Part shown: positions 16,848-26,637 of the stretch, one piece after another
How positions within the stretch are numbered: the first letter of the stretch is position 1
How the letters are laid out: each line of letters starts with the position of its first letter
Assembly (NCBI GenBank): GCA_015665415.1
Contig: JADFAE010000006.1
Span: forward strand, 1-64,000
Reading direction: 5' to 3'
Source of the DNA: Roseobacter sp.
GTDB lineage: Bacteria > Pseudomonadota > Alphaproteobacteria > Rhodobacterales > Rhodobacteraceae
DNA length: 64,000 nucleotides
Made by a program: the position numbers and the translations under genes
The notes under the pieces: model-generated
The model's input: the letters and a program-made list of their open reading frames with translations, nothing else
The model's database searches: none
What the model was told of the DNA's origin: nothing

Positions 16848-17762
16848 ATGCAAACGCCACGTCGATTCCTTCCCTCCATTTCCGCCCTGCGCGCCCTGGA
16901 AGCGCTGGATCGACTGGGCAGCGCCTCTGCGGCGGCCGAGGAGCTTTGCCTGACCCAGGGGGCTGTAAGCCGACAATTGCAAGCTCTTGAAAAACAACTG
17001 GGAATAACACTGGCCAAGCGAGATCGGAAAAAGCTGCATTTGACGCCAGAGGCAGAAATCTACGCCGGAGAGATCCGGCAAGCCCTAGATCAAATCACGC
17101 GCTCCTCCCTGCGAGTGCAATCAGCACCCCTGGCCGGCAGCCTCAACCTCGCGATCCTGCCCGCCTTTGGCATGCGCTGGTTGATGCCGCGACTGCCCGA
17201 ATTTTCGAGACTGCACCCAGAAGTCACCATCAATATGACCACAAGGCTACAACCCTTCAGCTTTGGCAGTGAACCCTTTGATGCAGCGATACATTTTGGA
17301 GGTGCAGACTGGCCCGGAACACGGGCCTTGCTGCTCAAACATGAACAATTGATACCAGTCTGCAGCCCAGATCTGGTTCCCGCTGCGCCGCTCAAGAGCT
17401 GCAAGGAGATCCTGAAGCTGCCGCTTTTGCACATTCAAACCCGCCCCAAGGCCTGGGGCGATTGGTTCAAAGCCCAGGGGATTGCCGTCTCCCCCCAAGA
17501 TCTGGGCGGCACCATGTATGATCAATTCTCAACAATAATACAGGCCGCCCAACATGGGCTTGGGGTGGCGCTGATGCCCGATTATCTGGTGGAGCAGGAT
17601 CTGGCGACCAAGCGGTTGATCGCCCTGCAGCCCCAGGCCAGCGAGGCCAAGGGCGCCTATTATCTGGTCTGGCCCGAGAACCGGTCACGAGATCCGGCGC
17701 TCAGCAAGTTTCGCCAATGGCTGGAGGGTCAAGCACAGCCTGAGGACAGCCTGCCTCGCTAA
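16848..17762 (+). CDS. LysR-family regulator, probable activator of gcdH
   Basis: 304 residues. The sequence LPSISALRALEALDRLGSASAAAEELCLTQGAVSRQLQALEKQLG is the helix-turn-helix of the GcvA-like LysR branch, and GSLNLAILPAFGMRWLMPRL starts the effector domain with the GcvA-type RWLxPRL motif. Being divergent from gcdH with a T-N11-A palindrome between them, it probably responds to glutarate or glutaryl-CoA; this effector is inferred from the neighbour only. It is convergent with phoB, 34 bases apart. Confidence 0.88.
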   Translation: MQTPRRFLPSISALRALEALDRLGSASAAAEELCLTQGAVSRQLQALEKQLGITLAKRDRKKLHLTPEAEIYAGEIRQALDQITRSSLRVQSAPLAGSLNLAILPAFGMRWLMPRLPEFSRLHPEVTINMTTRLQPFSFGSEPFDAAIHFGGADWPGTRALLLKHEQLIPVCSPDLVPAAPLKSCKEILKLPLLHIQTRPKAWGDWFKAQGIAVSPQDLGGTMYDQFSTIIQAAQHGLGVALMPDYLVEQDLATKRLIALQPQASEAKGAYYLVWPENRSRDPALSKFRQWLEGQAQPEDSLPR

Positions 17763-17796
17763 CAAGTGTGCAAATTCAATTGCTCACGCACAGTTT

Positions 17797-18486
17797 CTAT
17801 CCCAGGGCATAGCCCGCACCACGGACCGTTCGGACCGGATCGGCACCGCCAAACTGGGTCAGCGCCTTGCGCAAGCGCCCGATGTGAACATCCACCGTCC
17901 GGGTATCGACATAGATGTCACGTCCCCATACCCGATCCAAAAGCTGTTCACGGCTCCAAACACGCCCTGGCTTTTCCATAAAGGTTGAGAGCAGGCGAAA
18001 TTCGGTTGGCCCCAGTTTGAGCGGCTGCTCTGCACGGCTGACCCGGTGGGTTTCCGCATCCAATACGATGTCATCGAACTCAAGCCGCACGCCGACGGTC
18101 GACGGCCGAACCCGCCGCAATTGGGTCCGCACCCGCGCCATCAACTCGATGACCGAATAGGGTTTGACCACATAGTCATCGGCCCCGGTCTCCAACCCGC
18201 GCACTTTGTCCACCTCTTCTGAGCGGGCCGACAGCATGATGATGGGGATATTACGCGTCTCTGGCCTGGTTTTCAGACGTCGACAGACCTCAATACCGCT
18301 GAGATTGGGCATCATCCAGTCCAGCACAATGATGTCCGGCATGTCTTCCTGCACCACCAACAGCCCGTCTTCGCCATTTTCAGCCTTCAGAACCCGAAAC
18401 CCATCGGCCTCCAGATTATAGGCGAGGACTTCGCGCTGCGCCAATTCGTCCTCGATGATCAGTACCGTTGGCTGATCCGCAGTCAT
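17797..18486 (-). CDS. phoB: phosphate regulon response regulator PhoB
   Basis: 229-residue OmpR-family regulator. The receiver domain (about 5-120) has the acidic pair Glu12/Asp13, phospho-acceptor Asp56 (VLDWMMP) and the KPYS lysine. The winged-helix effector domain (about 132-229) carries GPTEFRLLSTFMEKPGRVWSREQLLDRVWG and DVHIGRLRKAL, the PhoB DNA-recognition region. It activates Pho-box promoters when phosphorylated by PhoR under phosphate limitation. Last gene of pstSCAB-phoU-phoB, 3 bases behind phoU. Confidence 0.96.
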   Translation of the reverse strand: MTADQPTVLIIEDELAQREVLAYNLEADGFRVLKAENGEDGLLVVQEDMPDIIVLDWMMPNLSGIEVCRRLKTRPETRNIPIIMLSARSEEVDKVRGLETGADDYVVKPYSVIELMARVRTQLRRVRPSTVGVRLEFDDIVLDAETHRVSRAEQPLKLGPTEFRLLSTFMEKPGRVWSREQLLDRVWGRDIYVDTRTVDVHIGRLRKALTQFGGADPVRTVRGAGYALG

Positions 18487-18489
18487 GGG

Positions 18490-19200
18490 TCAGATCTCCT
18501 GAGGGATGCTGGAAGTGGTGTCGGCCTTGGGGCGGTCCTCTTCTGGACGGGTCCCGGTGACCAGGTAGATCAGCTCTTCCGAGATTGAGGTCACATGATC
18601 ACCCATCCGTTCAATATTCTTGGCGATGAAATGAAGATGCATGCAGGGCGTGATATTGCGCGGATCTTCCATCATATGGGTCAGGAATTCGCGGAACAAC
18701 GCATTGTACATCTGGTCAACATCGCGGTCGCGTGCGATCACATCCGCAGCCAGTTCGATGTCACGCTGGATATAGGAATCCAGGGCATCTTTGAGCATCA
18801 GCTCCACTTCGCGCGCCATGCGGCGCAGGGCAGCGGCACTTTCCGATGAATCCTGCCCCTGGATCAGCACACCTGTGCGTTTGGCGATGTTTTTGGCATA
18901 ATCCCCAATGCGTTCAAGGTTACCAGCAATCTTCATCACCGACAGGACAAGCCGCAGATCAATCGCCGCAGGTGCGCGGAGGGCAATGACCCGGGCGGCT
19001 TCTTCGTTGATCATTTCCTCAAGGCCGTCGATTGCCTTGTCGCGTTCACGCACCTGTTTCGCCAACTCCTCATCGCGGGTTTCGAGCGCCCGGGCAGAAT
19101 CGATGATGGCGGCTTCGACCAGACCACCCATTTTCATGATCTGCGCCTGGATGGTTTCCAGATCCCGATCAAATGCGGATGCAATGTGTTGTTCTACCAT
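18490..19200 (-). CDS. phoU: phosphate transport system regulatory protein PhoU
   Basis: 236-residue all-helical protein with the two PhoU repeats (about 15-105 and 120-215). Each has the acidic E/DxxxD metal-binding pattern (for example RERDKAIDGLEEMINEEA and IARDRDVDQMYN). It links the Pst transporter to PhoR and represses the Pho response in phosphate-rich conditions. It lies 20 bases downstream of pstB and 3 bases upstream of phoB, so co-expression is certain. Confidence 0.95.
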   Translation of the reverse strand: MVEQHIASAFDRDLETIQAQIMKMGGLVEAAIIDSARALETRDEELAKQVRERDKAIDGLEEMINEEAARVIALRAPAAIDLRLVLSVMKIAGNLERIGDYAKNIAKRTGVLIQGQDSSESAAALRRMAREVELMLKDALDSYIQRDIELAADVIARDRDVDQMYNALFREFLTHMMEDPRNITPCMHLHFIAKNIERMGDHVTSISEELIYLVTGTRPEEDRPKADTTSSIPQEI

Positions 19201-19220
19201 GATAATTTCCTTTTTCCGAC

Positions 19221-20018
19221 CTACCCGATGCGGCCAGTGATATAGCTTTCGGTACGGGGATCTTCGGGATTGGTGAAGATCTGACCGGTTGACCCAAACT
19301 CAACCAGATTGCCCAAATGGAAAAAGGCGGTCTTTTGGCTGACCCGTGCGGCCTGCTGCATCGAATGGGTAACGATCACCACCGAATACCTACCGCGCAG
19401 CTCATCAATCAGCTCTTCGACCTGGGCGGTGGCGATGGGGTCCAACGCTGAACAGGGCTCATCCATCAACAGAACTTCGGGTTCGGTGGCGATGGCACGG
19501 GCAATGCACAGGCGTTGCTGCTGACCGCCGGACAGGCCAGTGCCGGGCGCATCCAGCCGGTCTTTAACCTCGTTCCAAATCGCCGCACGACGCAGGGATT
19601 TTTCAACGATCTCATCCATTTCCGCCTTGTTGCGCGCCAATCCGTGGATCTTTGGACCATAGGACACATTGTCATAGATCGACTTGGGGAAGGGATTGGG
19701 CTTTTGAAACACCATCCCCACCTTGGCCCGCAATTGTACCGGGTCAACGCGCTTGTCGTAGATGTCTTCGCCGTCCAGCAGAATGTCACCACTGACGCGG
19801 CACACATCAATTGTATCGTTCATCCGGTTGATGCAGCGCAGAAATGTCGATTTGCCACAGCCCGATGGTCCGATAAAGGCTGTGACTGTATTGGCCTCGA
19901 TCTCGACATTCACATCTTTGATCGCATGGGTGTCGCCGTAGTAGACGTTGACGTCCTTTGCAGTGATCTTGGTTGCATTTGTATTCAAGGTTCTATCCAT
20001 AATAGTCATGGTGTTCAT
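19221..20018 (-). CDS. pstB: phosphate ABC transporter ATP-binding protein PstB
   Basis: 265-residue ATPase that drives phosphate import with PstA and PstC. Walker A is GPSGCGKST (residues 50-58), the Q-loop [11 protein letters not shown] is typical for PstB, the signature is LSGGQQQR, Walker B is [12 protein letters not shown], and the H-loop is [14 protein letters not shown] 20018 is preceded by GGAGG, 8 bases away. It follows pstA by 14 bases. Confidence 0.97.
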   Translation of the reverse strand: MNTMTIMDRTLNTNATKITAKDVNVYYGDTHAIKDVNVEIEANTVTAFIGPSGCGKSTFLRCINRMNDTIDVCRVSGDILLDGEDIYDKRVDPVQLRAKVGMVFQKPNPFPKSIYDNVSYGPKIHGLARNKAEMDEIVEKSLRRAAIWNEVKDRLDAPGTGLSGGQQQRLCIARAIATEPEVLLMDEPCSALDPIATAQVEELIDELRGRYSVVIVTHSMQQAARVSQKTAFFHLGNLVEFGSTGQIFTNPEDPRTESYITGRIG

Positions 20019-20032
20019 AGCCTCGCCTCCAA

Positions 20033-21385
20033 TTACCAGCGGCGTTCAAAGCGGCGGCGCAAGAGTACGGCCACTGTATTCATGGTCACAAGAAAGACCA
20101 AAAGGATGATGATGCCACCCCAGGCACGCTCGTAAAAGGCAGGGTCGGCACGTTTGGCCCATTCGTAGATCTGGGCCGGCATGGCAGAGTTTGGCGACAG
20201 CAGCCCCTCTGCGATGGTTTCGGGCGCATTGGAGGCGATAAAGCCCACCATACCAATCAGCAGCAGCGGCGCGGTCTCGCCCAGGGCCTGGGCCAGGCCG
20301 ATGATGGTGCCGGTCAGGATACCAGGGGCGGCCAGGGGCAGCACATGGTGGAACACGGATTGCATCTTGGAGGCACCAACCCCCAGGGCTGCGTCGCGGA
20401 TCGATGGCGGCACCGCCTTGAGGGCAGCCCGGGTCGAGATGATGATGGTCGGCAATGTCATCAATGTCAGCACCAGCCCGCCCACCAGCGGAGCGGAGGT
20501 CGGCAGGTGCATGTAGTTGATGAAAACGGCCAGGCCCAGAATACCAAACACGATGGAAGGAACCGCAGCGAGGTTGGAGATATTCACCTCGATTATGTCG
20601 GTAATCCAGTTCTTTGGCGCAAATTCTTCAAGGTAGATCGAGGCCGCAACACCAATCGGCAAGGCCAGCGCCAGGACCACCAGCATCATGAACAGCGACC
20701 CCAGCATCGAGACCCCAATTCCGGCGGCCTCGGGGCGTTGGTCCGAGGCGTCAGCGCCAAGGATAAAGCCGAGGTTGAAGGTCTTCTCGACCACGCCCGC
20801 CTCAATTAGCGTGTCCACCAGATCCAGCTGCGCCGCCGAGATGTTCTTGTCGTTTGCGATACTGTCGCGGCTTACGCGGCCTTTCAGGTAACCATCTACC
20901 CGGCTTTGCGCGAGGAAACGGAATTCCACCGTTTCGCCAATCTGATGCGGGTTTTCCAGAACATAGGCCCGTAGTTGGGCAACAGCGTTTTTGGACAGCA
21001 GACCGGCCATTTGCTTGGCCTTCAGGCTGGTTTCAATGCCCAGCCCCTCGACGGTTGTCTGCATCGCCGTCTTGACCAGGGGCGCATAGCCAAAGGTGGT
21101 AACCCGCTTGATATCTTCGATATTGCGCTCCCCATTCTTGTCGAGTTTGCTTTCCAGCAGCTCTACATTCAGGGTGATAAAGGTCTGCTGAAACGCGCCG
21201 CTGCCGCGGGAAACAATGGTTGTGACCAACACCAGAAGCATGGCCAGCCCAAGCGCAATGGCTGTCGCACCATAGGCTTTGAACCGTTTCTCAGCTGCGT
21301 TGCGCCTTTTGGTTCTCTCAGACTGCGTCAGCAAAGAGCTATGGGAGGCCGTGGGGTGGGCGGGGGTTTGGCTGAGATCGCTCAT
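20033..21385 (-). CDS. pstA: phosphate ABC transporter permease PstA
   Basis: 450-residue inner-membrane permease. The first membrane segment is near residues 37-60 ([19 protein letters not shown]). A long periplasmic stretch follows (about 65-210), then a cluster of membrane segments with the EAA loop ([23 protein letters not shown]). It is longer than E. coli PstA (296 residues) because of the periplasmic insertion, as is usual in alphaproteobacteria. The start overlaps the pstC stop by one base (TAATG). Confidence 0.93.
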   Translation of the reverse strand: MSDLSQTPAHPTASHSSLLTQSERTKRRNAAEKRFKAYGATAIALGLAMLLVLVTTIVSRGSGAFQQTFITLNVELLESKLDKNGERNIEDIKRVTTFGYAPLVKTAMQTTVEGLGIETSLKAKQMAGLLSKNAVAQLRAYVLENPHQIGETVEFRFLAQSRVDGYLKGRVSRDSIANDKNISAAQLDLVDTLIEAGVVEKTFNLGFILGADASDQRPEAAGIGVSMLGSLFMMLVVLALALPIGVAASIYLEEFAPKNWITDIIEVNISNLAAVPSIVFGILGLAVFINYMHLPTSAPLVGGLVLTLMTLPTIIISTRAALKAVPPSIRDAALGVGASKMQSVFHHVLPLAAPGILTGTIIGLAQALGETAPLLLIGMVGFIASNAPETIAEGLLSPNSAMPAQIYEWAKRADPAFYERAWGGIIILLVFLVTMNTVAVLLRRRFERRW

Positions 21386-22863
21386 TAGTCATACTGCTCC
21401 CGATATGTGCGCACGATATAAAGTGCCAGGACATTCAGCCCCAAGGTCAGGACAAAAAGAGAAAGGCCCAGGGCAAAGGCCACCAGTGTCTCGGGGCTGG
21501 CAAAATCAGTATCCCCGGTCAGCTGGCTGACCACGCGGGTGGTGATAGTGGTCATGGATTCAAGAGGATTGGCCGAAAACTTGGCGATAGCCCCTGCCCC
21601 CATGACCACGATCATGGTTTCGCCGATGGCCCGCGACGCGGCCAGCAATACGGCACCAACGATGCCCGGCAGTGCGGCCGGCAACACAACCTGACGGACG
21701 GTCTCGGATTTGGTCGCCCCCAGCCCAAGGGAGCCGTCGCGCAGCGATTGCGGCACCGCAGTGATGATATCATCGGACAAGGACGACACAAATGGGATCA
21801 ACATGATGCCCATGACAACACCCGCAGTCAGAACCGATGTTGCCCCCGACATCCACGACAGCCCCAACAGCCCGTTTTCGCCCTGACCAAAGACCTTGAG
21901 CAGCAAGGGACCAACAGTCAGCAATGCAAAGAGACCATAAACGATTGTAGGAATACCGGCGAGGATCTCCAGCAGCGGTTTGGCAAAGGCGCGCACGGCT
22001 GATCCGGCATATTCCGACAGGTAGATCGCCGCAAACAGGCCCACAGGCACCGCGACCAAAAGCGCAATCGCCGAGATGTAGAAGGTCCCCCACAGCAGCG
22101 GCAGGATCGACAATTCGCTGTCGCCTCGGAAGTTTGGCGCCCAGGTGCTGCCAAAGAAAAAATCTTTCCAGGCATGCAGGCCAAAGAAGTTCACCGTCTC
22201 AAACAGCATCGACAGGACAATGCCAACCGTGGTGAGGATGGCCAGCGAGGCCGCCAAGATCAACAGCGCAAGAACACCACGTTCAACCACGTTGCGGGCG
22301 CGAAAATCCTTGTGGGATTTTCTGAAGCTCAGCGTCAGACCGCCAAGCGCCAGCATCAAGGTCGCCAGGATCATCAAGTCCTTGCCGTTTGAGGCAAGGC
22401 GGCGAAATGCCTGTGCCGCCTGCAAGACTTCGGGCCGAACCTCGGATCCAAGCGCAACGCCAATGCCCCCCAGCTGGGCGCGGATGTCACTTGTTTCACT
22501 CTCCAGCGCAAGCGTCTGGGCCTGTGTCATCGCGCCTGTCTCAACCGCCAGATCCAACCCCTCGGCCAGGCGGCGCACATCGCTCATTACCAGGCCCAGG
22601 CTGGCATTTTCCGGGATCAGGTTCTGCGGGATCATGCCTGCGACGCGGTTCTCGATGAACAGCGGCTGCGCCAATACCCAGATCACCAGAGCACCAAACG
22701 CAGGCACAGCGGTGGTCATGGCGACATTGGCACCATAGTAGATTGGCAAAGAGTGCAGATCGCCTGGGTTTCCGTCGGCCGTGGCAAGCGCGCGGCGGCG
22801 GCCAGCAACATAGCCAAGCGCGGAAAGCGCGAGCAGGAGAAGAACAAGCCAGAAAGTCGGCAT
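21385..22863 (-). CDS. pstC: phosphate ABC transporter permease PstC
   Basis: 492 residues from ATG 22863 (GGAG 7 bases upstream); the longer in-frame start would add 28 non-membrane residues. It opens with a membrane helix (FWLVLLLLALSALGYVAG). It has a second segment near 45-65, a periplasmic insertion, then the permease core with ITAVPQSLRDGSLGLGATKSETV as the EAA loop contacting PstB. Long alphaproteobacterial form (E. coli 319 residues). Translationally coupled to pstA. Confidence 0.93.
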   Translation of the reverse strand: MPTFWLVLLLLALSALGYVAGRRRALATADGNPGDLHSLPIYYGANVAMTTAVPAFGALVIWVLAQPLFIENRVAGMIPQNLIPENASLGLVMSDVRRLAEGLDLAVETGAMTQAQTLALESETSDIRAQLGGIGVALGSEVRPEVLQAAQAFRRLASNGKDLMILATLMLALGGLTLSFRKSHKDFRARNVVERGVLALLILAASLAILTTVGIVLSMLFETVNFFGLHAWKDFFFGSTWAPNFRGDSELSILPLLWGTFYISAIALLVAVPVGLFAAIYLSEYAGSAVRAFAKPLLEILAGIPTIVYGLFALLTVGPLLLKVFGQGENGLLGLSWMSGATSVLTAGVVMGIMLIPFVSSLSDDIITAVPQSLRDGSLGLGATKSETVRQVVLPAALPGIVGAVLLAASRAIGETMIVVMGAGAIAKFSANPLESMTTITTRVVSQLTGDTDFASPETLVAFALGLSLFVLTLGLNVLALYIVRTYREQYD

Positions 22864-22926
22864 CAATAACTCCGGTGTGTCTGTGGCAGATGGGGATAGC
22901 CGCGACAGGGCGTCAAAGGTAAAGCT

Positions 22927-22945
22927 GGGGCGAAAGATCCGCCCC
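22927..22945 (-). other. intercistronic hairpin between pstS and pstC
   Basis: GGGGCG / CGCCCC stem with a 7-base loop in the 109-base gap after pstS. There is no T-run, so it is more likely an mRNA 3' stabiliser or partial terminator that keeps pstS expression above that of pstCAB. Confidence 0.4.
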
Positions 22946-22972
22946 AACCTGGATCAAAACTTGGGGCGCAGC

Positions 22973-24028
22973 TTAGGAGTTGCCGCCCATGGTGGCCTCA
23001 GCGGCAACCGCATCCTGGGTCTCGACCAGTTCCGGATCGGCAACCAGGCCATATTCGGACAGCGGGCCATCGGGGCCGGCAACCTCATCAGCGACAAAGA
23101 ACTCTGCATATTCTTTCAGGCCGGGGATCACACCGATATGCGCCTGTTTGACGTAGAAATACAGCGGACGCGACACAGGGTATTCGCCGGTTGCGATGCT
23201 CTCAGTCGAGGGCACGACGCCGGACATGGTGGCAACCTGCAGCTTGTCGGTGTTGTTTTCATAGAAAGCCAGGCCAAAGACGCCGATGCCGTCCTTGTTG
23301 CTTTCGATGCGGGCCAGGGTCTCAGTGTAATCGCCGTCGATGTCGACCGACACCCCATCCGTGCGCAGGGCAATACAGGCCTTCTCTGCGGCCTTGTGGC
23401 GGGCTTTGTCACTGTCACCTTCGGCGGTGGCCAGCAGAACGTCGAATGCGCCGGTGGCTTCGCAGCCGGCCAGGATCACTTTGTCTTCAAAGACTTCACG
23501 GGTGCCATGCTTGGTGCCCGGGATAAAGGCCTGCAGGGCCTGTGCCGGGAAGGCCGGGTTCACGTCAGCCCAGGTCTTGTGCGGGTTGGCAACCATCTTG
23601 CCATCCATCAGGATCTTATCAGAGAGCGCCAGGAACCAATCGGTGGGAGTATATTCAAAACCGTTGCCGTTGATGTCGGAGGCAAAGACGATGCCGTCAT
23701 AGCCGATGCGCACTTCGATGATGTCGGTGACACCGTTTTCGGCGCAGGCCTTGATTTCTTTTTCCTTGATCGCGCGCGAGGCATTGGCCACGTCGATGGT
23801 GTGTTCGCCAACACCTTCGCAGAATCGCTTGAGACCGGCAGAGGAGCCGCCCGATTCAACAACCGGCGTGGGGAAGTCGAAGTTTTCGCCAAAGGCCTCA
23901 GCCACAATGGAGGCATAGGGCAGAACTGTCGAGGAGCCCGCGACCTGAACCTGGTCACGTGCGATGGCAGCGGTCGCAGAAACCGCGGCAAGGGTCAGGG
24001 CAGAAGCGGTCAGTTTCACAAAGGACAT
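22973..24028 (-). CDS. pstS: phosphate ABC transporter substrate-binding protein PstS
   Basis: 351-residue periplasmic phosphate-binding protein. ATG 24028 has GGAG 5 bases upstream and gives a clean signal peptide (LTASALTLAAVSATAAIA). The mature start DQVQVAGSSTVLPYASIVAEAF and VESGGSSAGLKRFCEGVG hold the phosphate-binding Ser/Thr positions of the PstS fold. Two Cys pairs could form disulfides. First gene of the pst operon, under a candidate Pho box. Confidence 0.95.
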   Translation of the reverse strand: MSFVKLTASALTLAAVSATAAIARDQVQVAGSSTVLPYASIVAEAFGENFDFPTPVVESGGSSAGLKRFCEGVGEHTIDVANASRAIKEKEIKACAENGVTDIIEVRIGYDGIVFASDINGNGFEYTPTDWFLALSDKILMDGKMVANPHKTWADVNPAFPAQALQAFIPGTKHGTREVFEDKVILAGCEATGAFDVLLATAEGDSDKARHKAAEKACIALRTDGVSVDIDGDYTETLARIESNKDGIGVFGLAFYENNTDKLQVATMSGVVPSTESIATGEYPVSRPLYFYVKQAHIGVIPGLKEYAEFFVADEVAGPDGPLSEYGLVADPELVETQDAVAAEATMGGNS

Positions 24029-24120
24029 GGGTGTCTCCATGAGTGATTAAGATGTCTGACCATCGTCGTGATGATCATGCATTCCTTCTAGAAGGCCGGC
24101 ATGTGGCTTTTGTGACGCCC

Positions 24121-24140
24121 ATGTAACAGCTGTATGACAA
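24121..24140 (-). promoter_or_regulatory. candidate Pho box upstream of pstS
   Basis: On the minus strand TTGTCATACAG and CTGTTACAT form two direct half-sites matching the PhoB pattern CTGTCAT-N4-CTGTCA(C/T). A third weaker unit (GCGTCAC) follows toward pstS. It lies about 95 bases before the pstS start. A further TGTCACA sits at 24162-24168. Confidence 0.6.
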
Positions 24141-24286
24141 AATCCGGCGCGGCAGAAGAAATGTCACAAAAATCGATTTCGACTGCATCTTTAAGCCCAG
24201 GCGCAGCAGGTCGCAGCACACGCCGTGCCACGGCCCAAGGTGGCTCCTCACCTAAGCCGCAAAAGACGCAGGGATATGTTTTTGGG

Positions 24287-25333
24287 TTAGTGGGTCAGCG
24301 GCAGCGAAATAGTGAAACAGGCCCCCTGGCCCAGGTCGCTTTCCACCCGCAATCTGCCCCGGTGACGGTTGACGATATGTTTGACGATTGCCAGGCCCAG
24401 ACCCGTGCCGCCCAGCTCGCGGGAGCGATGACTGTCAGCGCGATAAAACCGCTCTGTCAGTCGCGGCAGATGGATGGGGGCAATTCCGGGACCATTGTCG
24501 ACAACACTCACCCGCGCCGCAGGGCCACGCAGTGCGGGATCACGCTCCAGCAAATCCAGCGTCAGCTCTACCCGGTCACCGCCGTATTTGATCGCGTTCT
24601 CCACCAGATTCAGGAAGACCTGCAACAGCTGGTCCGCATCTGCGATCACCATAACCGGCTCAGGGGGCACGATGAAATTCAGCACCACCCCACCCGCATC
24701 TGCCAGGGGCTGCATCGTCTTCAAGGTCGAGACAAGATGCGCGGTCAGATCAATTTGCTCCTTGGGGCGAATGCGCTCCTTGCTCTCGACCCGGTTGAGC
24801 GACAGAAGATCCCCGACCAGACGGTTCATCCGGCTCGCCTCGCCCTCCATGATCGACAGAAACCGATCACGCGCCGCCGCATCGTCCCGCGCCGCGCCGC
24901 GCAGGGTTTCGATGAACCCCATCAGCGCAGTCAGCGGCGTTCGTAACTCATGGCTGACATTGGCAACAAAATCGCGCCGCATCTGGCTGGCCTGCTCGCG
25001 CTCTGATACATCCGAGAAACACAGCAGAACCGCGCCGCCCTCAACCGCGCCAACCCCCGGCACATAGCGCAGTGTGACCTCATAAGTAGTGTCCTGCGAC
25101 CCTTCGTTGGAAAAATGGCGAACATTGCGAGATCCACGATCCTCAAGGCAGCCTTCGATGGCGGCTGCCACATTGGGTTGCCGCAAAATGGTGGCGAAAT
25201 GACGCCCCATGATCTGCCCCCCAAGCAACCCAAGGGCCGGCGCATTGACGCCGATGAAACGTTCGGTCTGATCCACCAGTACCGCGGGCTGCGGCATGGC
25301 CTCAAGAAACCCCGCGATCACCTCTTGCTTCAT
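24287..25333 (-). CDS. phoR: phosphate regulon sensor histidine kinase PhoR without membrane anchor
   Basis: 348 residues. An N-terminal PAS domain (about 1-110; AVLVDQTERFIGVNAPALGLLG) is followed by HisKA with the H-box FVANVSHELRTPLTAL and a HATPase with N box LVENAIKYGG, G1 VVDNGPGIA, F box RFYRAD and G2 GGTGLGLAIV. It phosphorylates PhoB. No transmembrane helix is present, unlike E. coli PhoR, so it should be soluble or held by PstB/PhoU contacts. It lies upstream of pstS on the same strand with a 258-base gap, so it is probably its own transcription unit. Confidence 0.92.
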   Translation of the reverse strand: MKQEVIAGFLEAMPQPAVLVDQTERFIGVNAPALGLLGGQIMGRHFATILRQPNVAAAIEGCLEDRGSRNVRHFSNEGSQDTTYEVTLRYVPGVGAVEGGAVLLCFSDVSEREQASQMRRDFVANVSHELRTPLTALMGFIETLRGAARDDAAARDRFLSIMEGEASRMNRLVGDLLSLNRVESKERIRPKEQIDLTAHLVSTLKTMQPLADAGGVVLNFIVPPEPVMVIADADQLLQVFLNLVENAIKYGGDRVELTLDLLERDPALRGPAARVSVVDNGPGIAPIHLPRLTERFYRADSHRSRELGGTGLGLAIVKHIVNRHRGRLRVESDLGQGACFTISLPLTH

Positions 25334-25458
25334 TGCGCCCTCCCTATGCTGTTCACAGTCCCTAGCAGGGAAATGTAAACGCGACGTGGCAATCTGGCGT
25401 CCCTCTGTCAGGACAAGACCAAGGAACGGCCCAAAAGCCCGCCCCTTGCTGATGCGGC

Positions 25459-25980
25459 TCAGACCGGGCGCATCTCGTCGCGAAAGCGGCGCATGTTCTG
25501 CTGATAATGCAGCGCACTAAGGGTGAGCTTTTGCGCCTGAGCCTCAGAGACCTCACGCACCACCTTGCCCGGCGCGCCCATCACCAGAGAATTATCCGGA
25601 ATGACCTTGTTTTCTGTGATCAGCGCCCCTGCCCCGATCAGGCAGTTCTTGCCGATCTTGGCACCGTTCAGAACCGTGGCCCCCATTCCAACAAGGCTGT
25701 TTTCACCGATGGTGCAGCCGTGCAGCATCACCTTGTGGCCAATGGTGCAGTTCTTGCCCACGGTCAGCGGAAAACCCGCATCAATATGCATGACCACGTT
25801 TTCCTGCACATTGGCCCCTTCGCAAATGCGGATCTCCTCGTGGTCGGCGCGGATGGTGCAGCCAAACCAGACCGAGGCCCCCGCCTCCAGCACCACCTGT
25901 CCGATCAGATTGGCATCCGGAGCCACCCAGGTGTCTTCGTGCAGTTGTGGTTGGTGCTCTCCCAGGGCGTATAGGGTCAT
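25459..25980 (-). CDS. gamma-carbonic anhydrase family protein
   Basis: 173 residues of left-handed beta-helix hexapeptide repeats (from [24 protein letters not shown] to [16 protein letters not shown]) with a C-terminal helix. The zinc-ligand type histidines are in [15 protein letters not shown]. The family includes Cam-type gamma carbonic anhydrases and PaaY/YrdA thioesterases; the exact activity cannot be fixed. The start overlaps the gmk stop (ATGA), so it is co-translated with gmk. Confidence 0.88.
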   Translation of the reverse strand: MTLYALGEHQPQLHEDTWVAPDANLIGQVVLEAGASVWFGCTIRADHEEIRICEGANVQENVVMHIDAGFPLTVGKNCTIGHKVMLHGCTIGENSLVGMGATVLNGAKIGKNCLIGAGALITENKVIPDNSLVMGAPGKVVREVSEAQAQKLTLSALHYQQNMRRFRDEMRPV

Positions 25981-26621
25981 GACATTTCCTCAAATTCGCT
26001 TTGCAGCACGCGGACGTGATCTACCAGCTGCGGCTGTTGAATGCGGCGCAGGCGGGTGGCAGTGATGATGGTTTTCAAGGCCTCTTCGGTGGCGTCCAGA
26101 TCATCATTGATCAAGACATGGTCATAACTGCCCCAATGGCTGATCTCATCCCAACTTTTCTCCATCCGCCGCTTGATGGTCTCGGCGTCATCCTGACCGC
26201 GGCTTTCCAGACGGCGGCGCAACTCGGTGATCGAAGGTGGCAGCAAAAAGATCGACAGGGTGTGCTGGCCCAGCTCCGAGTTGCGGATCTGCTGTGCGCC
26301 CTGCCAGTCGATATCAAACAGCACGTCCTGGCCATCCTCTATCGCCTCGCGCACCGGTCCTTTGGGCGAGCCATAGAAATTGCCAAAGACATGGGCATGT
26401 TCCAGCATCTCATTTTCGGTGACTGCGGATTTGAAGTCATCCACAGAAACAAAATGATAATCCTGGCCGTCCACCTCACCAGGGCGCGGATCGCGGGTGG
26501 TGGCAGAGACCGAAAACCGGATACTGTCATCCCAGGCGCGCAAACGCTTTGCCAGAGTGGATTTGCCCGCGCCGGATGGCGAGGACAGGATGATCAAGAG
26601 GCCGCGCCGATCTGCCATCAT
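25977..26621 (-). CDS. gmk: guanylate kinase
   Basis: 214 residues from ATG 26621 (GGAG 5 bases upstream; ATG 26618 is also possible). It converts GMP and ATP to GDP and ADP. P-loop [13 protein letters not shown]-binding [21 protein letters not shown], and [12 protein letters not shown] are the standard motifs. Length is normal. It follows yicC by 16 bases, the widespread yicC-gmk pair, and overlaps the carbonic-anhydrase-like gene. Confidence 0.96.
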   Translation of the reverse strand: MMADRRGLLIILSSPSGAGKSTLAKRLRAWDDSIRFSVSATTRDPRPGEVDGQDYHFVSVDDFKSAVTENEMLEHAHVFGNFYGSPKGPVREAIEDGQDVLFDIDWQGAQQIRNSELGQHTLSIFLLPPSITELRRRLESRGQDDAETIKRRMEKSWDEISHWGSYDHVLINDDLDATEEALKTIITATRLRRIQQPQLVDHVRVLQSEFEEMS

Positions 26622-26637
26622 GTTTTCTCCTTTGGAG

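Noticed and set aside
22877-24046. 389-codon plus-strand frame
   Set aside because: Antisense to pstS; no ribosome site and no protein-like motifs.
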